Source of the DNA: Symsagittifera roscoffensis
Taxonomy: Eukaryota > Xenacoelomorpha > Acoela > Convolutidae
Length of the DNA stretch: 64,000 nucleotides
Assembly: GCF_963678635.1 (NCBI RefSeq)
Contig: NC_087071.1
Location: 37,348,438 to 37,412,437 of the forward strand
Direction: 5' to 3'
The notes beneath the pieces were generated by a model, which saw nothing but the letters and a program-made list of their open reading frames with translations, was not told the DNA's origin and did not search any database. A program made the translations under genes and the position numbers. This document shows positions 1 through 11,031 of this stretch, piece after piece. Every line of letters starts with the position of its first letter. Within the stretch, counting starts at the first letter, position 1.

Positions 1-263
1 AAAAAAGGTACTAAAACTTGTTCTTTCGGTCACATTTTTAACAGTTTAGAACATCAAATTTTACTTAGAGAAGGCTTTTGATGCATCAGAAAATAAACAA
101 ATAAGGAGAACAAGAAAAAAGCTCAACCTAGTGTTTAATGAACTGATTTGATATGGACATTTGACAACTCAACAACACGCATTTGCCCCATTTTTGAACT
201 TGATGTTTGAAAAACGATATTAACAAAGTTTTCTTCATCATGCTTTACATCGTAGCACCAACC

Positions 264-435
264 TGCTATTTTCCCTTTTCCCCCACCGCACCTCACTCAA
301 ACAAGGATTTTATGGTCTAACGAGTGGTTTTACTAGGTTAATTATGAAGACCAAATATGTTTGTCATGACGTAATCAGTCAGTATGTCAATTTTCATATA
401 TAAAAGTTCGCAGGTGGGGGGAAGGAAAAAGAGCC
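264..435. mobile_element. hAT-like MITE, copy 1
   Basis: A 172-bp non-coding insertion flanked by the 8-bp direct repeat CACCAACC (256-263 and 436-443). The right end reads GGAAAAAGAGCC and the left end is a decayed inverse of it, so the element has terminal inverted repeats built on GGCTCTTTTTCC followed by a C-rich run. Its interior shares a stretch around 340-370 with copies at 2762 and 6469 and, inverted, at 970. An 8-bp target duplication with short inverted ends fits the hAT superfamily; that family call is inference because no transposase is present. Confidence 0.8.
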
Positions 436-969
436 CACCAACCATTTAGCCATAATAACGCAAAAAAATCTAAAAATAGACATTTCGAAAAAATAGGGGT
501 TTTGGAAAAGGGCTAAAATTGTCGCCTGTTCACTTCGACAATTTTAATCCGCGGCGTTAATGTGGTTACGTCTTCGCCTCTAAATCCAAAGGTCGGATGC
601 TCAAGGCCCACTAAGCTACCTGCACATAGCTCATGACAACAAAACCCAGCCCAAAAAATTTAGCATGCAATTCTTAAACCGGGGCACATCAATAACTCTC
701 CGTAAACAGCCGATCAGTTCGTACTTCCCTCGGGGATAAATCTTCGGCTCTTTTTTCACCCCCCCCCCCCATTTCATAATTTCATTTCATAACTTGAGCC
801 GTCTTACTTGTTATAATGGCTGAATGCGTAAGGTCACAATGTAAGGTATGAAGCACAAATCTGTTCAGTTTTTTTGGGCTTTTTTCCAGTCCCTCTTTCA
901 AATTAAGTTTTGGAAAGCTTATTTGACGTTGTCATAATGCAATGAAATTTGGCGTGGGGAACAAATCGA
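436..969. other. Intergenic AT-rich DNA, no gene seen
   Basis: No convincing coding sequence. It holds a homopolymer C run near 760 next to another GGCTCTTTT motif (about 736-746), which may be the single surviving end of a further MITE. Short dispersed repeats shared with 2700-2750 and 6290-6340 occur near 915-950. Confidence 0.6.
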
Positions 970-1131
970 GGCTCTTTTTCCTTTCCCCCCCCCCCACCTG
1001 CAAATTTTTGTATTTGAAGTTACTGTTCACTTTGTCCGATTGTCGTGCAAATTGACATGCAGAACAATTAGGCCAATACAAGCATATTTGGTCTTCATAA
1101 TCAACCTTGTGAGGAGAAAGGAAAAAGAGCC
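970..1131. mobile_element. hAT-like MITE, copy 2 (inverted orientation)
   Basis: A 162-bp element with perfect 12-bp terminal inverted repeats, GGCTCTTTTTCC at 970-981 and GGAAAAAGAGCC at 1120-1131. It is flanked by a perfect 8-bp target duplication CAAATCGA (962-969 and 1132-1139). Its interior is the reverse complement of the interior of copies 1 and 3. This is the best preserved copy and defines the family ends. It has no coding capacity and would need a transposase supplied elsewhere. Confidence 0.88.
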
Positions 1132-1482
1132 CAAATCGACAACTGTGAACACGATTGTTCTTCTTACTTTACAGCGTAACATCACGCATGTAGCCGTAAT
1201 AACAGATAAAACAACCATAAGACTCGGTATTTTGAAAAGGGGGAACAGGAAAAGAGCCAAGAGACATATTTTCTTGACGTAGAATAAAATTTGAATAGTT
1301 GCATATTTGAACTAAATGTAATTGTAATTGAAGTATGAATCTATATACAAGCTCTTGTAGCAACTAACCATAAGAAGAAAATAAAAGAAAATTGTTTTAA
1401 AACTGCATTTAAACTTCAAGTTTTTTTCCAGCTCTAATGATATACTTGAAGTTGTTTTGTTGCAGAAAAACTCGAAACAACA

Positions 1483-2296
1483 ATGATTTGGGTCACGATT
1501 GTCATTGTTCTCTCTTGGACTGTCGTCTCATCTGGCGAAAGTGACGATCTTGTCCTTTACAAGATATATGTTTCAACTTCTAGAGATGCTGGCGCAGGGA
1601 CAGACGCAGATGTCTGGCTTACGATTGTAGGTAAGAATGGAACAACACCTAGACACAAACTAGACAAGTCTTGGCACAACGACTTCGAGAAGGGCGACTC
1701 ACTCTGGTACGAGCTGAAAATGGTGGACGTTGGTGAAATGGAGTACATAATAGTCGAACGAAACAAAAAAGGTTCTTCATGTTTCATTAAAGATTTTCTC
1801 ACCCTTCTTGCATAATTAAAACGAAGTGGTGCTCAAAAATGATCATAAGGCTTTGCGTTGGAAACAATTTTTGAAAAACTGGTTCTTTTTTCCACGCTAA
1901 CACACCTACGGCAGTTTTAAAAATCACAAAAGGAAATCAGATTTTCATGGATTGACGTTTTGGAAGAAAAAAAAATAAGAATTGGAATTAAAATTTAGAA
2001 TGAATCAGCCAGTAAAAGAGTTTTATAAAATTTCCTGCATGCAAGTTGCCGTATGAACAATTTTTGAACATTTTTGAATTGCATTTTCACAAGGGGAAAG
2101 AAAACTGGAAACAAGTCGGGAGGGAAAGTTTTTGAGTCGTCGATTAGGAATGTTTGACGACTGGAAGCTGCAACTGATTGCCATCGACAAAGGATCCAAC
2201 ATCTTTCTTGACAAAGGTACTTTCTTATGCCAGTGCTGGGTGACGGGAGATAAACCTACAGTCATTCCGAACGCGTACAAGGCAATTGCTGTATAA
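1483..2296 (+). CDS. Secreted single-domain PLAT/LH2 protein, two exons
   Basis: Exon 1 (1483-1771) opens with a hydrophobic signal peptide and runs into a PLAT (lipoxygenase homology) beta-sandwich, with the hallmark GAGTDADVWLTIVG followed by GKNG and NDFEKGDS. Its open frame continues past the domain into unrelated sequence. A GT donor at 1772 and an AG acceptor at 2146-2147 restore phase and add exon 2 (2148-2296), whose MFDDWKLQLIAID supplies the missing DDW-type PLAT strand. The predicted product is 145 aa. A pyrimidine-rich TTGTTGCAG before the ATG suggests an intron in the 5' UTR. PLAT domains bind lipids or proteins; the ligand here is unknown. The splice model is mine, from frame and domain continuity. 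The second copy at 5262 is dead. Confidence 0.8.
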
Positions 2297-2761
2297 GGTG
2301 GTCACATAGCAACAAGTAGACAGGTCATCAAGTAGAAAAACAAAATTTTTTTGCATTTTTCCCCAGCCCTTTCCCTCACATTCGACTTGTTGTATATAGA
2401 AAATAATTGAAAAATGTGCAAGGACAAAAGAGCCCGGCCTGAGGGCACGAGCTGCCCGATGGCGGCTCTTTTGCCCGAAGCCATCATCAATCATGCTCTA
2501 ACTGTTAAAGGGTATGTTTTGGCTCTTTCAATTGTTATAATTGGGCATCTTTCCAAAAATGAGCCCGGAAAATGTTAAAAGTGCGCAAAAGCCTGCAATT
2601 TATTACTTTTTTTCCATCTTGCGGTTCTAGTAGTTCATTTTTCATGAATGCCTTGTCGTGAAAAAACATGCGCGAAAGTGCAAAAATATACTTTTCCAGT
2701 TTTGAAATTCCAATTTGACGTTGTCATAATGCAATGAAGTTTTGCGTTTTTATCCACTTTC
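2297..2761. other. PLAT 3' flank, no gene seen
   Basis: Downstream flank of the PLAT gene. It contains several GGCTCTTT or AAAGAGCC motifs (about 2425, 2464, 2520), which may be remnants of old MITE ends. The matching stretch in unit B is 5873-6340. No reading frame is shared by the two units here. Confidence 0.5.
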
Positions 2762-2964
2762 GGTTCTTTTTCTTTTTCCCCCACCTCACACGAACATGAA
2801 TTTTATGATGTAACTAGTGGTTTTATTTACAAGGTTAATTATGAAGACCAAAAATGTTTGTCATGATCTAATTGGTCTGTAAGTAAGTTTTCATAACAAT
2901 CGAAGAATGTGAACAGAATTTTTACTTGTAAAATTATGCAGGTGGGGTAAAAGGAAAAAAAGCC
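2762..2964. mobile_element. hAT-like MITE, copy 3, with an empty site in unit B
   Basis: A 203-bp insertion flanked by the 8-bp direct repeat CCACTTTC (2754-2761 and 2965-2972). The ends are a decayed GGTTCTTTTTC and GGAAAAAAAGCC. The paralogous position in unit B (6342-6349) carries a single uninterrupted CCACTTTC with matching flanks on both sides. This shows directly that the element inserted with an 8-bp target duplication after the two units diverged. Confidence 0.92.
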
Positions 2965-3545
2965 CCACTTTCCTCCACATGAATATCAGATTTGAAAAAC
3001 TATTTTAATGTTGTCATAACTTAATAAAATTTTGCATGGTACGCAAACCAACATTTGTTTACTCATTTTGTCTTCATGCCTCACCTTGTAACATTAAGCC
3101 ATAGTAACTTTTTTTGTTGAAAACAGCTACGGAAAAATTTCGAAATGTATGGGAAATGGAAAAGAGCCAATTTTTGAATGGTGAACATTTTATTTATTGC
3201 AAACCTTGTGCTTCCACTTCACATTGTAACAACGCATTCAGTTATAATAAAAAGTACGACAACTAAGAAAAGAAAACGTTTGAAAGTTGGGGGGGAGGCG
3301 AACAGTCAATTTTTTAAATTATTTTCATAGACGTTTTTTACTCAATTCTGCTCGGTTTCCAGTAAAAAATTGAATTTTTTTGCGGACGTTTTTCTACTCA
3401 ATTATAGTTTACGTAATTTCGTATTCGATGACCTGTCTTCACAAAAAATGACTTTTTGTGGACGTCTCCTCGCAAAATTTGAAGACAAAGACAATACTCG
3501 AAGTGAATACGACTGAAATTTTTGATGCCTTAAGAACGATCAATA
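2965..3545. other. AT-rich flank, no gene seen
   Basis: Matches unit B around 6342-7064. No coding frame is shared. It includes a near miss to the MITE end (GGAAAAGAGCC near 3168) and a G run near 3287. Confidence 0.5.
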
Positions 3546-4325
3546 GATATTCAATGAACTGTAACTAAGTTTGAATGAAACTGAATTCTTTTTTTTCCAG
3601 AATCACTTTTTTTGTTTTCCGACATTTCAATTAGGAAGGCCCATTGAAAATGATTTCTGTTGAATAAAATGCAATAAAGCGTGCCAGTGTAAGCGGTTAA
3701 GCAATTTGTTACACCTTTTATTACATGTCAAGACTATGCAATTGGTAATATTGCTAAGAGTACCATTTGTTATTCCCCGTGAGACCATGGAAGCTTTACA
3801 ATACAGATATTCAATGAACTGTAACTAAGTTTGAATGAAACTGAATTCTTTTTTTTTCCAGAATCACTTTTTTTGTTTTCCGACATTTCAATTAGGAAGG
3901 CCCATTGAAAATGATTTCTGTTGAATAAAATGCATTAAAGCGTGCCAGTGTAAGCGGTTAAGCAATTTGTTACACCTTTTATTACATGTCAAGACTATGC
4001 AATTGGTAATATTGCTAAGAGTACCATTTGTTATTCCCCGTGAGACCATGGAAGCTTTACAATACAGATATTCAATGAACTGTAACTAAGTTTGAATGAA
4101 ACTGAATTCTTTTTTTTCCAGAATCACTTTTTTTGTTTTCCGACATTTCAATTAGGAAGGCCCATTGAAAATGATTTCTGTTGAATAAAATGCATTAAAG
4201 CGTGTTAGTGTAAGCGGTTAAGCAATTTGTTACACCTTTTATTACATGTCAAGACTATGCAATTGGTAATATTGCTAAGAGTACCATTTGTTATTCCCCA
4301 TGAGACCATGGAAGCTTTACAATAA
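3546..4325. repeat. 260-bp tandem repeat, three copies
   Basis: Three consecutive units start at 3546, 3806 and 4067 (period 260-261) and are nearly identical: each has the same poly-T/CCAG stretch, the same AAGGCCCATTG block and the same CCATGGAAGCTTTACA end. Unit B holds only one diverged copy (about 7065-7300), so the expansion happened in unit A after the duplication. No coding role is visible. Confidence 0.93.
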
Positions 4326-4475
4326 AGACAAGAAATGATAACTTATATAATGAAACTATGCATCTGTGAGCAAAACCTATGCTACCATGTTTTACATAAG
4401 AATAGTTCGAAGAATATCTGATGTCCAAACTTTTAGAACCAAAAGTTATATAATCATTAGAAACAATAACAAGCA

Positions 4476-4727
4476 GTGAGTTTGAGATGTGGCGAGCCTT
4501 TTTGTGAAACACCTTGGGTTATAGTTATCTTCTGTAAAAACGAGGTTTGCTTCAAGTCACCTGCATTTCTTGTTTTTGAGTTTTGTTCAAGTGCTCTAGT
4601 TGTTATTGAATTTTGGAATGTGAGCTCACTGTGGAGTTACAAACACATTTTTGTCTTCAAAAATAAGCATAGTAAAAACAATTTTGTTTTTCGCAGGCAG
4701 AGATTTGTCCCGGATTGGCAGAACTAA
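4476..4727 (+). other. Possible exon, cysteine-containing ORF conserved in both units
   Basis: An 83-codon open frame without an ATG (it would begin at GTG). The paralogous segment at 11074-11319 is open in the same frame over nearly the same length and ends in the same PDW-N-stop context. Shared features include FCKNEVCFKSPAF, SSLW and VFKNK. A TTTTTCGCAG acceptor-like site lies inside. It may be an exon of an unrecognised host gene. No family is recognised, and short open frames can persist by chance. Confidence 0.35.
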
Positions 4728-5261
4728 GAATGCAATCGATTATTGAAAATAAAACATAGAGCTCAGCAATCTAGATTTTATCCACAGTAAAAGGGATTTT
4801 TTAACTATCAAATTGATTACAATGAATTGCAATTTATACTTAATCGCTTCGATAGTCGCCAAAAATAGTTAATTCAAATAATATACACTATGAAATCCCT
4901 TTTTTTAAGTTTTTTATGAAAAAAAAATTTCAAACTTACGAAAAAAAAAAGTTACTTGTCTTGCTTAAAGAAATTGACCAAATTTGATAAAAATAACATA
5001 AAATCGACAGCTTGATTTTTTCTCTGACGACGCAGAATGTTGCCGAATTTTGGATTGTGATAATTGAAAAGATGGGAACAGGAAAAGAGCCACGAGACAA
5101 ATTTTCCTGACGTATGATCAAGTTTGAATAGTTGCAAAAAAACTGACTTGTAATTGAAGTATGAATCTATAAACAAGCTCCTGTAGCAACTGATCATGTG
5201 AAGAAATTAAAAGAAAGTTGTTTTAAAAACTACATTTAAGCTTCAAGTTTTTTTCGTCTAT

Positions 5262-5872
5262 TCTGGCAAAGGTAAGGATCTTGTCCTTTACAAGATATTA
5301 GTTTCGAGTTTAGAGATGCTGGCGCAGGGACAGACGCAGATGTCTTGCTTACGATTGTGGGTAAGAATGGAACAAAAACTATACGCAAACTAGACAAGTA
5401 TTGGCACAGCGACTTCGAGATGTGCGTTTCACTCATGTACGAGCTGAAAATGGTGGACGTTGGTGAAATGGATGAAACGTTAGTCGAACGAAAAAAAAAG
5501 GTTCTTCTTGTTTCATTGAAGAGTTTCTCGCACTTTTTGTATAATTAAAACAAAATGTTGCTCAAAAATTGATTATAAAGCTTTTCGTTGGAATTTTTTT
5601 TGGCAGTTTAAAATCACAAAAAAGAAATCAAATTTTCGTGGATTGAATTTTGAGACAAAAAATAAGAATTGAAATGAAAAATGCAGACGTGTCGGGAGGA
5701 AAAATTTTCGAGCAGTCGATTAGGAATGTTTGACGACTGAAAGCTGGAAATAATAGGCATCGACAAAGTTTCCAACATCTTTCTTGACAAAGGTACTTTC
5801 ATATGCCAGTGCTGGGTGAGTGGAGAGAAACCTACAGTCATTTCAAACGCATACAATGCAACTGCTGCATAA
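5262..5872 (+). pseudogene. PLAT-domain pseudogene
   Basis: Paralogue of the gene at 1483. A deletion of roughly 100 bp removes the start codon and signal peptide. A 1-bp loss near 5310 shifts the frame ahead of the GAGTDADV motif, which is otherwise still readable. In the exon 2 equivalent the DDW tryptophan codon is TGA (near 5730). The stop equivalent is at 5870-5872. These breaks rule out a product with a PLAT fold. Confidence 0.88.
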
Positions 5873-6468
5873 GGTGTTCATATAGCAACAAGTAGACAGG
5901 TCATCTAGTAGACAATTAAACGTTTTCGCATTTTCCCCACCACTTCCCCTCAATTTCGACTTTGTAGTAGTTTTAACATAGTTAAAAGATGCCCGAGGGA
6001 AAAAGATCCCGGCCTGAGGGCACGATGTCTCCGATGGTGGCTCCCTTGTCCGAAGCTATCTTCAACTATGCTCTAACAGTTAGAGAGTATGTTTTTGCTC
6101 TTTTTGTTTGTTTTTGCTCTTTCAATTGTTATAATCGGGCTTCTTTCCATAAAAGAACCCGGTAAAAAAAATCGCGCGAAAGCAAGCAAATGATTTATTT
6201 TTTCTTTCTTGCGTTCTAATATTTCATTTTTTATGCATGCCTTGTCATGGAAGAACTTCCGTGAAAGGGCAAAAATATACTTTTCCGATTTGATATACCA
6301 ATTTGACCTTGTCATGATACAACGAAATTTTGCATTTTTATCCACTTTCCTCCACATGAATTTCAGATTTGAAATTTTTTTTAATGTTAACATAACATAA
6401 TGAACTTTTGCATCGTAAGCAAACCAATATTTGTTCACTCATTTTTTTCTCCATTTTTTACCTCGTAA
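5873..6468. other. Unit B flank with empty MITE site
   Basis: Non-coding counterpart of 2297-3090. The single CCACTTTC at 6342-6349 is the uninterrupted target of the unit A MITE. Both strands have an open frame between about 6073 and 6438, but neither matches unit A, so I treat them as chance. Confidence 0.55.
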
Positions 6469-6683
6469 CATCTCTTTACCCTTTTCCCTTTTTCACCCCA
6501 CTTTTCTCAGGTAATGCATCACTTTTCTGAGGTAATGGATGATCTTACAAGGTTGATTATGAATACCAAAGATATTTGTCATGGCCCGATTAGTCCACAT
6601 GGCAGTTTTCTTGTTAATCGGTTGGTGGGAACAGTAATTTGACTTGTTAAAAATTGCAGGTGGGGGGGAAAAGGAAAAGGAGC
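6469..6683. mobile_element. hAT-like MITE, decayed copy 4, absent from unit A
   Basis: Interior matches copies 1 and 3 (the stretch after 6545 and the GCAGGTGGGGG run near 6657). The right end is GGAAAAGGAGC. The paralogous site in unit A (about 3095-3105) lacks the element, so it inserted after the duplication. Its left end is damaged and I could not fix a target duplication, so boundaries are approximate. Confidence 0.6.
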
Positions 6684-7458
6684 ATTTTTTGTTGAAAACA
6701 GCTACGGAAAAAAACTGAAATGTATGGGAAATGGAAAATAGCCAAACTTTGAATGGTACGCATTTCATTTATTGCAAAACTTGTGCTTTCACTTCACATT
6801 GTAACATCACGCATTCAGTTATAATAAAAAGTAAGACAACTAAGAAAAGGGAAAGTTTGAAACTTGGGGACCAGGGAACAGCTAATTTTTTTTGAATTTT
6901 TTACAGACCTTTTTTACTCCAGCCAATTTTTCCAGCCAATTTTTGAATGATTCTTGCGGACGTTTTTTTACTCAACCCTAGCTTACGAAATTTCCTAACT
7001 TGAAGACAAAGACGATAGTCTAAATGAATGCGACTGAAATTTTTGATGACTTAAGAGAGATCAAAAGATATTCATAGATCTGTAACTAAGTTTGAATAAA
7101 ACTGAATTCTTTGCTTTCCAGCAACATCCTTGTTTTCTGACATTTCAATTAAGAAGGCCTATGATTAAAAAGCAATAAAGCATAAGCGGGTAAGCAATTT
7201 GTTACAAATATTATCACATGTCAAGACTATCCCATTGAAAATGCTGCTAAGAGTACCATTTGCAAATCCCCATGAGAGCATGGAAGGTTCACATAGAAGA
7301 CAAAAAACGATAAAATGTTTGATGAAACTATGCATTTGTGAGCAAAACCTATGCTATCTTGTTTTACTAATTAAAATTTGCATGCAAACATAAGAATAAA
7401 TCGACGAATATCCATTTTCCAAACTTTTAATATCAAACGTTATACAATCATTAGAAAC
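6684..7458. repeat. Unit B flank with single 260-bp element
   Basis: Counterpart of unit A 3100-4460. One diverged copy of the 260-bp repeat lies at about 7065-7300. The stretch ends at GAAAC (7454-7458), the left target duplication of the LTR element. Confidence 0.7.
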
Positions 7459-7708
7459 TGTCATACTGTCACTGCAAAAGCAATAATTGGATGATCTAAC
7501 TATAACCTTTAGTGCTATTAATTAACATTATTGAGATGTGTCCACGGTAATCAGATCAGAGACATTGACACACAGCTGAGAGCTCAGAGGACTACTGCTG
7601 GACTACTCTCAGTAGCTATAAAAACAAAAAAAAATAATTCAAGCCAAAGTTAATAGATTCATGAACTACAAAATAGTTTTCCATAGCGATACCTCATAGA
7701 ATATCACA
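7459..7708 (+). repeat. 5' LTR
   Basis: 250 bp, TGTCATACTG to TATCACA. It shares with the 3' LTR the CACACAGCTGAGAGCTCAGA core, the CTCTCAGTAGCTATAAAA TATA-box segment and the end around CATAGCGATACCTCATAG. Several mismatches and an extra stretch of about 35-40 bp near its start separate the two LTRs, so the insertion is old. Confidence 0.9.
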
Positions 7709-7720
7709 TGGCGCAGCCAG
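7709..7720 (+). other. tRNA primer-binding site
   Basis: TGGCGCAGCCAG directly abuts the CA end of the 5' LTR, the standard place for the minus-strand primer site of LTR retroelements. The tRNA identity was not determined. Confidence 0.75.
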
Positions 7721-7852
7721 CAGGATTCTCAGCTCAGGACAATTGTACTGATATGGAAATACCAGTAAATTAGGCGACAGCAAATTTAGATCCAGCTCAG
7801 GACAATCGTACTGATATGGGAATACAAATATTTTGGGCGACAGCAAATTTCT

Positions 7853-8470
7853 AATGGCGGTGACAATAAAAGAAATTATAAACCCAGAAGTTATGCTGGA
7901 CGATCCGAAAGATATTCTAGAAGAACCACCACCCAGACCAGAGACGCCACGAGAGGGAGAAATTGAAGCTGCGACGACAGCCAGAAATCTCGGAGATAAT
8001 TTAGCAAGAGAACGGGTGATGCTAGAAAATGAGGAGAGAAGAACACGGAGACCAAGGGTTGACCATAATGTTTAATATAACGAGGTACAGAAGAAGCTTG
8101 TATCAAGATTATTTCTCACGCTTGAAACAGAAGGAAATACAAGATTCTTGCAGAAAAAACCGCATGCTGAAATTTCTAAAAAGTCATTTTGGGAAATCAC
8201 AGAGCTAGCATCGGTTTCATTTCAAAAAGTTTAAAGCATAGCATAGGAAAGATACAAAATGTTCACAAGAATGCAAGAGCCAGTGGGAAACATTGGATGC
8301 ATTTCACGCGGCGCTAACTGTGCAAGCAGCCAGCTTAGAATTGAAAACACTTGAAAGTGAAATCGTTCGAGAATTATTCATATCAAAAATGAAAAACATG
8401 ACGCTGCAAGATAAACTCACATTCGAAACGTTAGAACCAGCGGAGGTACTAAAGAGAGACCACAAAGCCT
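7853..8470 (+). pseudogene. gag-like remnant
   Basis: ATG at 7853 opens an acidic, proline-containing frame to 8075 (EEPPPRPETPREGE). Similar coding texture continues to about 8470 through stops and shifts. Position just after the primer site and the highly charged composition suggest Gag. No zinc knuckle is visible. The sequence then jumps directly into RNase H, marking a deletion. Confidence 0.5.
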
Positions 8471-8489
8471 AACTTCAGCCCTAGAAACA

Positions 8490-10784
8490 TATCAATCTCG
8501 GTTGAACCGATGGGTCGACAGATTATTGCCCTATCAATTTAAAATAGTTCGCATTCCAGGCAAGGATATGGGGATAGTCGAATATTTATCGCGTGATCCT
8601 TATAATGATCCTTGGCCCGAATCGGAATTAGACGAAAAAATAGTTGTAGCAAGATTTAACTCCTTTCATGAAGCGTTAGAATGCATGAACAGTAGGCTAG
8701 AAAACATTGGGCGGCACAAACGGAACGAAAATTTTCTAGTATGTTCTAGAAGGAATGTGGCAAAAAATTCATCGCTTAGTGGTTGCTATGGCAACCAAAA
8801 CGGTCAAAAACCAACAAAGCTCGATCGGCACGAAAAAAATCAATTTTCGCGACTACCGAAACAGCTAAACAGCAGCTCACAAAAAAAAACAAATAATTTT
8901 TATTCAATTTCAAAACAACAAACAGTCGTGCCAGAAAGCTGCAAAAACAGTCAGAAAAAATTCAACGATTCAAAATCAGAACAAAAAACAGACTCACGGA
9001 AGGAGATTTCAAAAAATTCAATCGCTCCTAGGACTGGTGGTCGTATACCCTACAAGATCGGATAAACGACGGAAGGGAGGAAGGCATCCTATACCCGAAA
9101 AGGAATCGATTACTATCTAACACAAATGATCTGTCAGAGGAAGAGGAGGTCACAGAAAATCTGCAGCGAACAAGAAAAAAATTTCGAGGGAGTCAGAAAA
9201 ATAGGGACAGTTCCGATAGTGAAACGACGTACCAATCAAGGGTCAAGTGGCAACTTTCACTGGAACAACAAAAAGAAGAGGACAACCGGCTACTGTTATT
9301 CTGGCAATTGATTGTGGGGAGTCGAGCACTCCGCAGAAAATCAACCGAGAAATAGTGGAAGGTACGGAAGAGAGCGTACCAGTACCAATAAGCCTCGTGC
9401 CGGCCTAATCAGAGGAAAGAAAATTGAGCGATGTACAGGTAACCGAAATGGACCTTGCAACCACTGACGAAATGGACAAAGAACAAGACCAATAGAACCA
9501 CCAAAACGACAGGCACATAAATCGAAAGAAGACAAGATCCTGCAAAAGCAGCAATCGGAATATACACCGGATAACCTCTCAAAATTGTTTGACAAAAGCC
9601 TTCCGGCAGAACTGACCACAGAGGACACCTGGATGGATCAGCTGAGACGAGTCAATGAACGGGGAGACAAACAAGGATTTGAGCTGATGGGACCCTATAC
9701 TAATCCGCTGTGGTCACAGATGGCAGTACAAGACGAGTGCATACTGGTTAACAACAGGCTGGCATTACGACTGCAATTGAGACAAGCGAATCCACCGGGG
9801 TCATCCTGGTCAGAAAACCATGCGGGGAGTCTCACAAAATCTGTGGTTGCCGCATATGCAAAAGGACATAGTGAATCCAGCGGAAGAGTGCCATAGTTGC
9901 ACCAAATGTGACAAACAGCACTTGCATTGACCGGCCTTGACAGCATCACAGCTCAAACGGAGGATCGATCAATCTAGGGAGAATTTGAAGACAGTCAGAA
10001 AAAGGGACCTCAGCCGGGAAACCAGCCCACTGTGCAAGCAGCAAGTGCACTCGTATCGAGACCGTCAGAGAGCAAAAGCCCTCAAAGAACTACTAGATGC
10101 AAACGTCCGTTGGAACGAGGGGCGCAGAGAAGCGGCGAAAACCGATACTCGGAAAAACGTTGACGAAACAGGTCAACCTAAGCCGGAGCTAAGGAAAAAT
10201 TGATCTACTATTGGAGAAAAAGACGGTTTTGCGTAAAGGCGACTTACGAAAGAGTGGTCAGGCGTTCACAAAACCGTTGAAGGGGAAAATGGTAACGGAA
10301 TCAAACTCAACTGTAAAGACATCGGCGTAGTCGATCTATAGAAAATCTGATATCGCTCAGGTAAAAATTAGGCTACCACAGGACCAAAAACAGGAAAAAC
10401 CGATCGGCGGAACCAAAAAAGTAGTTGCAACGAATCAGCTCTCCAGAAGTTCTAAAAGAAATCGACTCAGATGAAGAACTGTGACGGCACGTGGAATTAG
10501 CTGACTTTGTAAATCCGATTGACCGATTTCAACAGAGCCAAACAGTCATAACCTCAGAAGACACCGAATCAGGGGGTCTAAATCTGGCCATCAAAAGAGC
10601 TACACCAAAAACAGGGGGACCTAGTTCGATAGCCGGTCCGAAAACTCAGGAGGAAGTCGCGTTCAGGAAAACAAAGAAAAATTCAAGAAACGAGAATCAA
10701 CTCGGTCAACGGGAATCATCGACAAAACAAACTGCTCTGCAATTAGTACCCGGACTAAGACGTACAATCAAGCTCCACGCCTAA
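8490..10784 (+). pseudogene. RNase H end of Pol plus long charged region
   Basis: The frame from about 8502 shows the end of a Ty3/gypsy RNase H domain (RWVDRLLPYQFKIVRIPGKD, then YLSRDP). Protease, reverse transcriptase and most of RNase H are absent. After it, open stretches at 8502-9065, 9126-9311, 9585-9896 and 10491-10784 lie in one frame, with only 9937-10203 shifted. This suggests a once continuous K/R/Q-rich reading frame. I see no integrase DDE signature or GPY/F module, so its identity is open. Confidence 0.6.
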
Positions 10785-10816
10785 AAGCAATCAAAATCTA
10801 AATTGAAAGAGATCGA

Positions 10817-11031
10817 TGTGACCTTGAGTGCTATTATTTTTTGTTATTAAGATGTGGCCAAACTCATTAGATCAGAGAAATTGGCACACAGCTGAGAGCT
10901 CAGAGTAACAACTGCTAGACTACTCTCAGTAGCTATAAAAACAAAAGAGAAAACCATTAATTGAAGCCAAAGTTAATACATTCTTGAATTACAAATTAGA
11001 TTTCCATAGCGATACCTCATAGGATATCACA
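10817..11031 (+). repeat. 3' LTR
   Basis: 215 bp, TGTGACC to ATATCACA, preceded by the purine-rich AATTGAAAGAGATCGA (about 10801-10816), a plausible polypurine tract. It aligns with the 5' LTR from the GTGCTATTA block to the end. The start is less certain because the 5' LTR has an extra segment there. Confidence 0.82.

Larger units (their letters stand above)
1230..5060. repeat. Segmental duplication unit A
   Basis: This block and the next one (5064-11640) align end to end once insertions are set aside. Shared landmarks in order are the GGAACAGGAAAAGAGCC stretch (about 1240, 5074), the PLAT gene, the block around 2700-3500 (6290-7060 in B), the 260-bp element, the cysteine-containing ORF (4476, 11074) and an AT-rich tail (about 4790-5040, 11380-11620). 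By eye the copies are moderately diverged with many small indels, so the duplication is not recent. Confidence 0.8.
7459..11031 (+). mobile_element. Ty3/gypsy-like LTR retrotransposon, internally deleted
   Basis: Bounded by direct LTRs that begin TG and end CA, and by a 5-bp target duplication GAAAC (7454-7458 and 11032-11036). Unit A carries the empty site as one GAAAC at 4460-4464 with matching flanks. A TGGCGCAGCC primer-binding site follows the 5' LTR. The interior is gag-like sequence, then an RNase H fragment and a long charged region. Most of pol is missing, so it is not autonomous. Confidence 0.92.

Noticed and set aside
1027-1363. Overlapping open frames on both strands
   Set aside because: They lie across a MITE and its flank, overlap each other on opposite strands, and are not kept in unit B.
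3546-4325. CRISPR array
   Set aside because: The repeats are contiguous 260-bp units without spacers, and the host is eukaryotic.
6073-6438. 121-codon minus-strand frame in unit B
   Set aside because: It overlaps an open frame on the other strand, has no counterpart in unit A and no recognisable motif.
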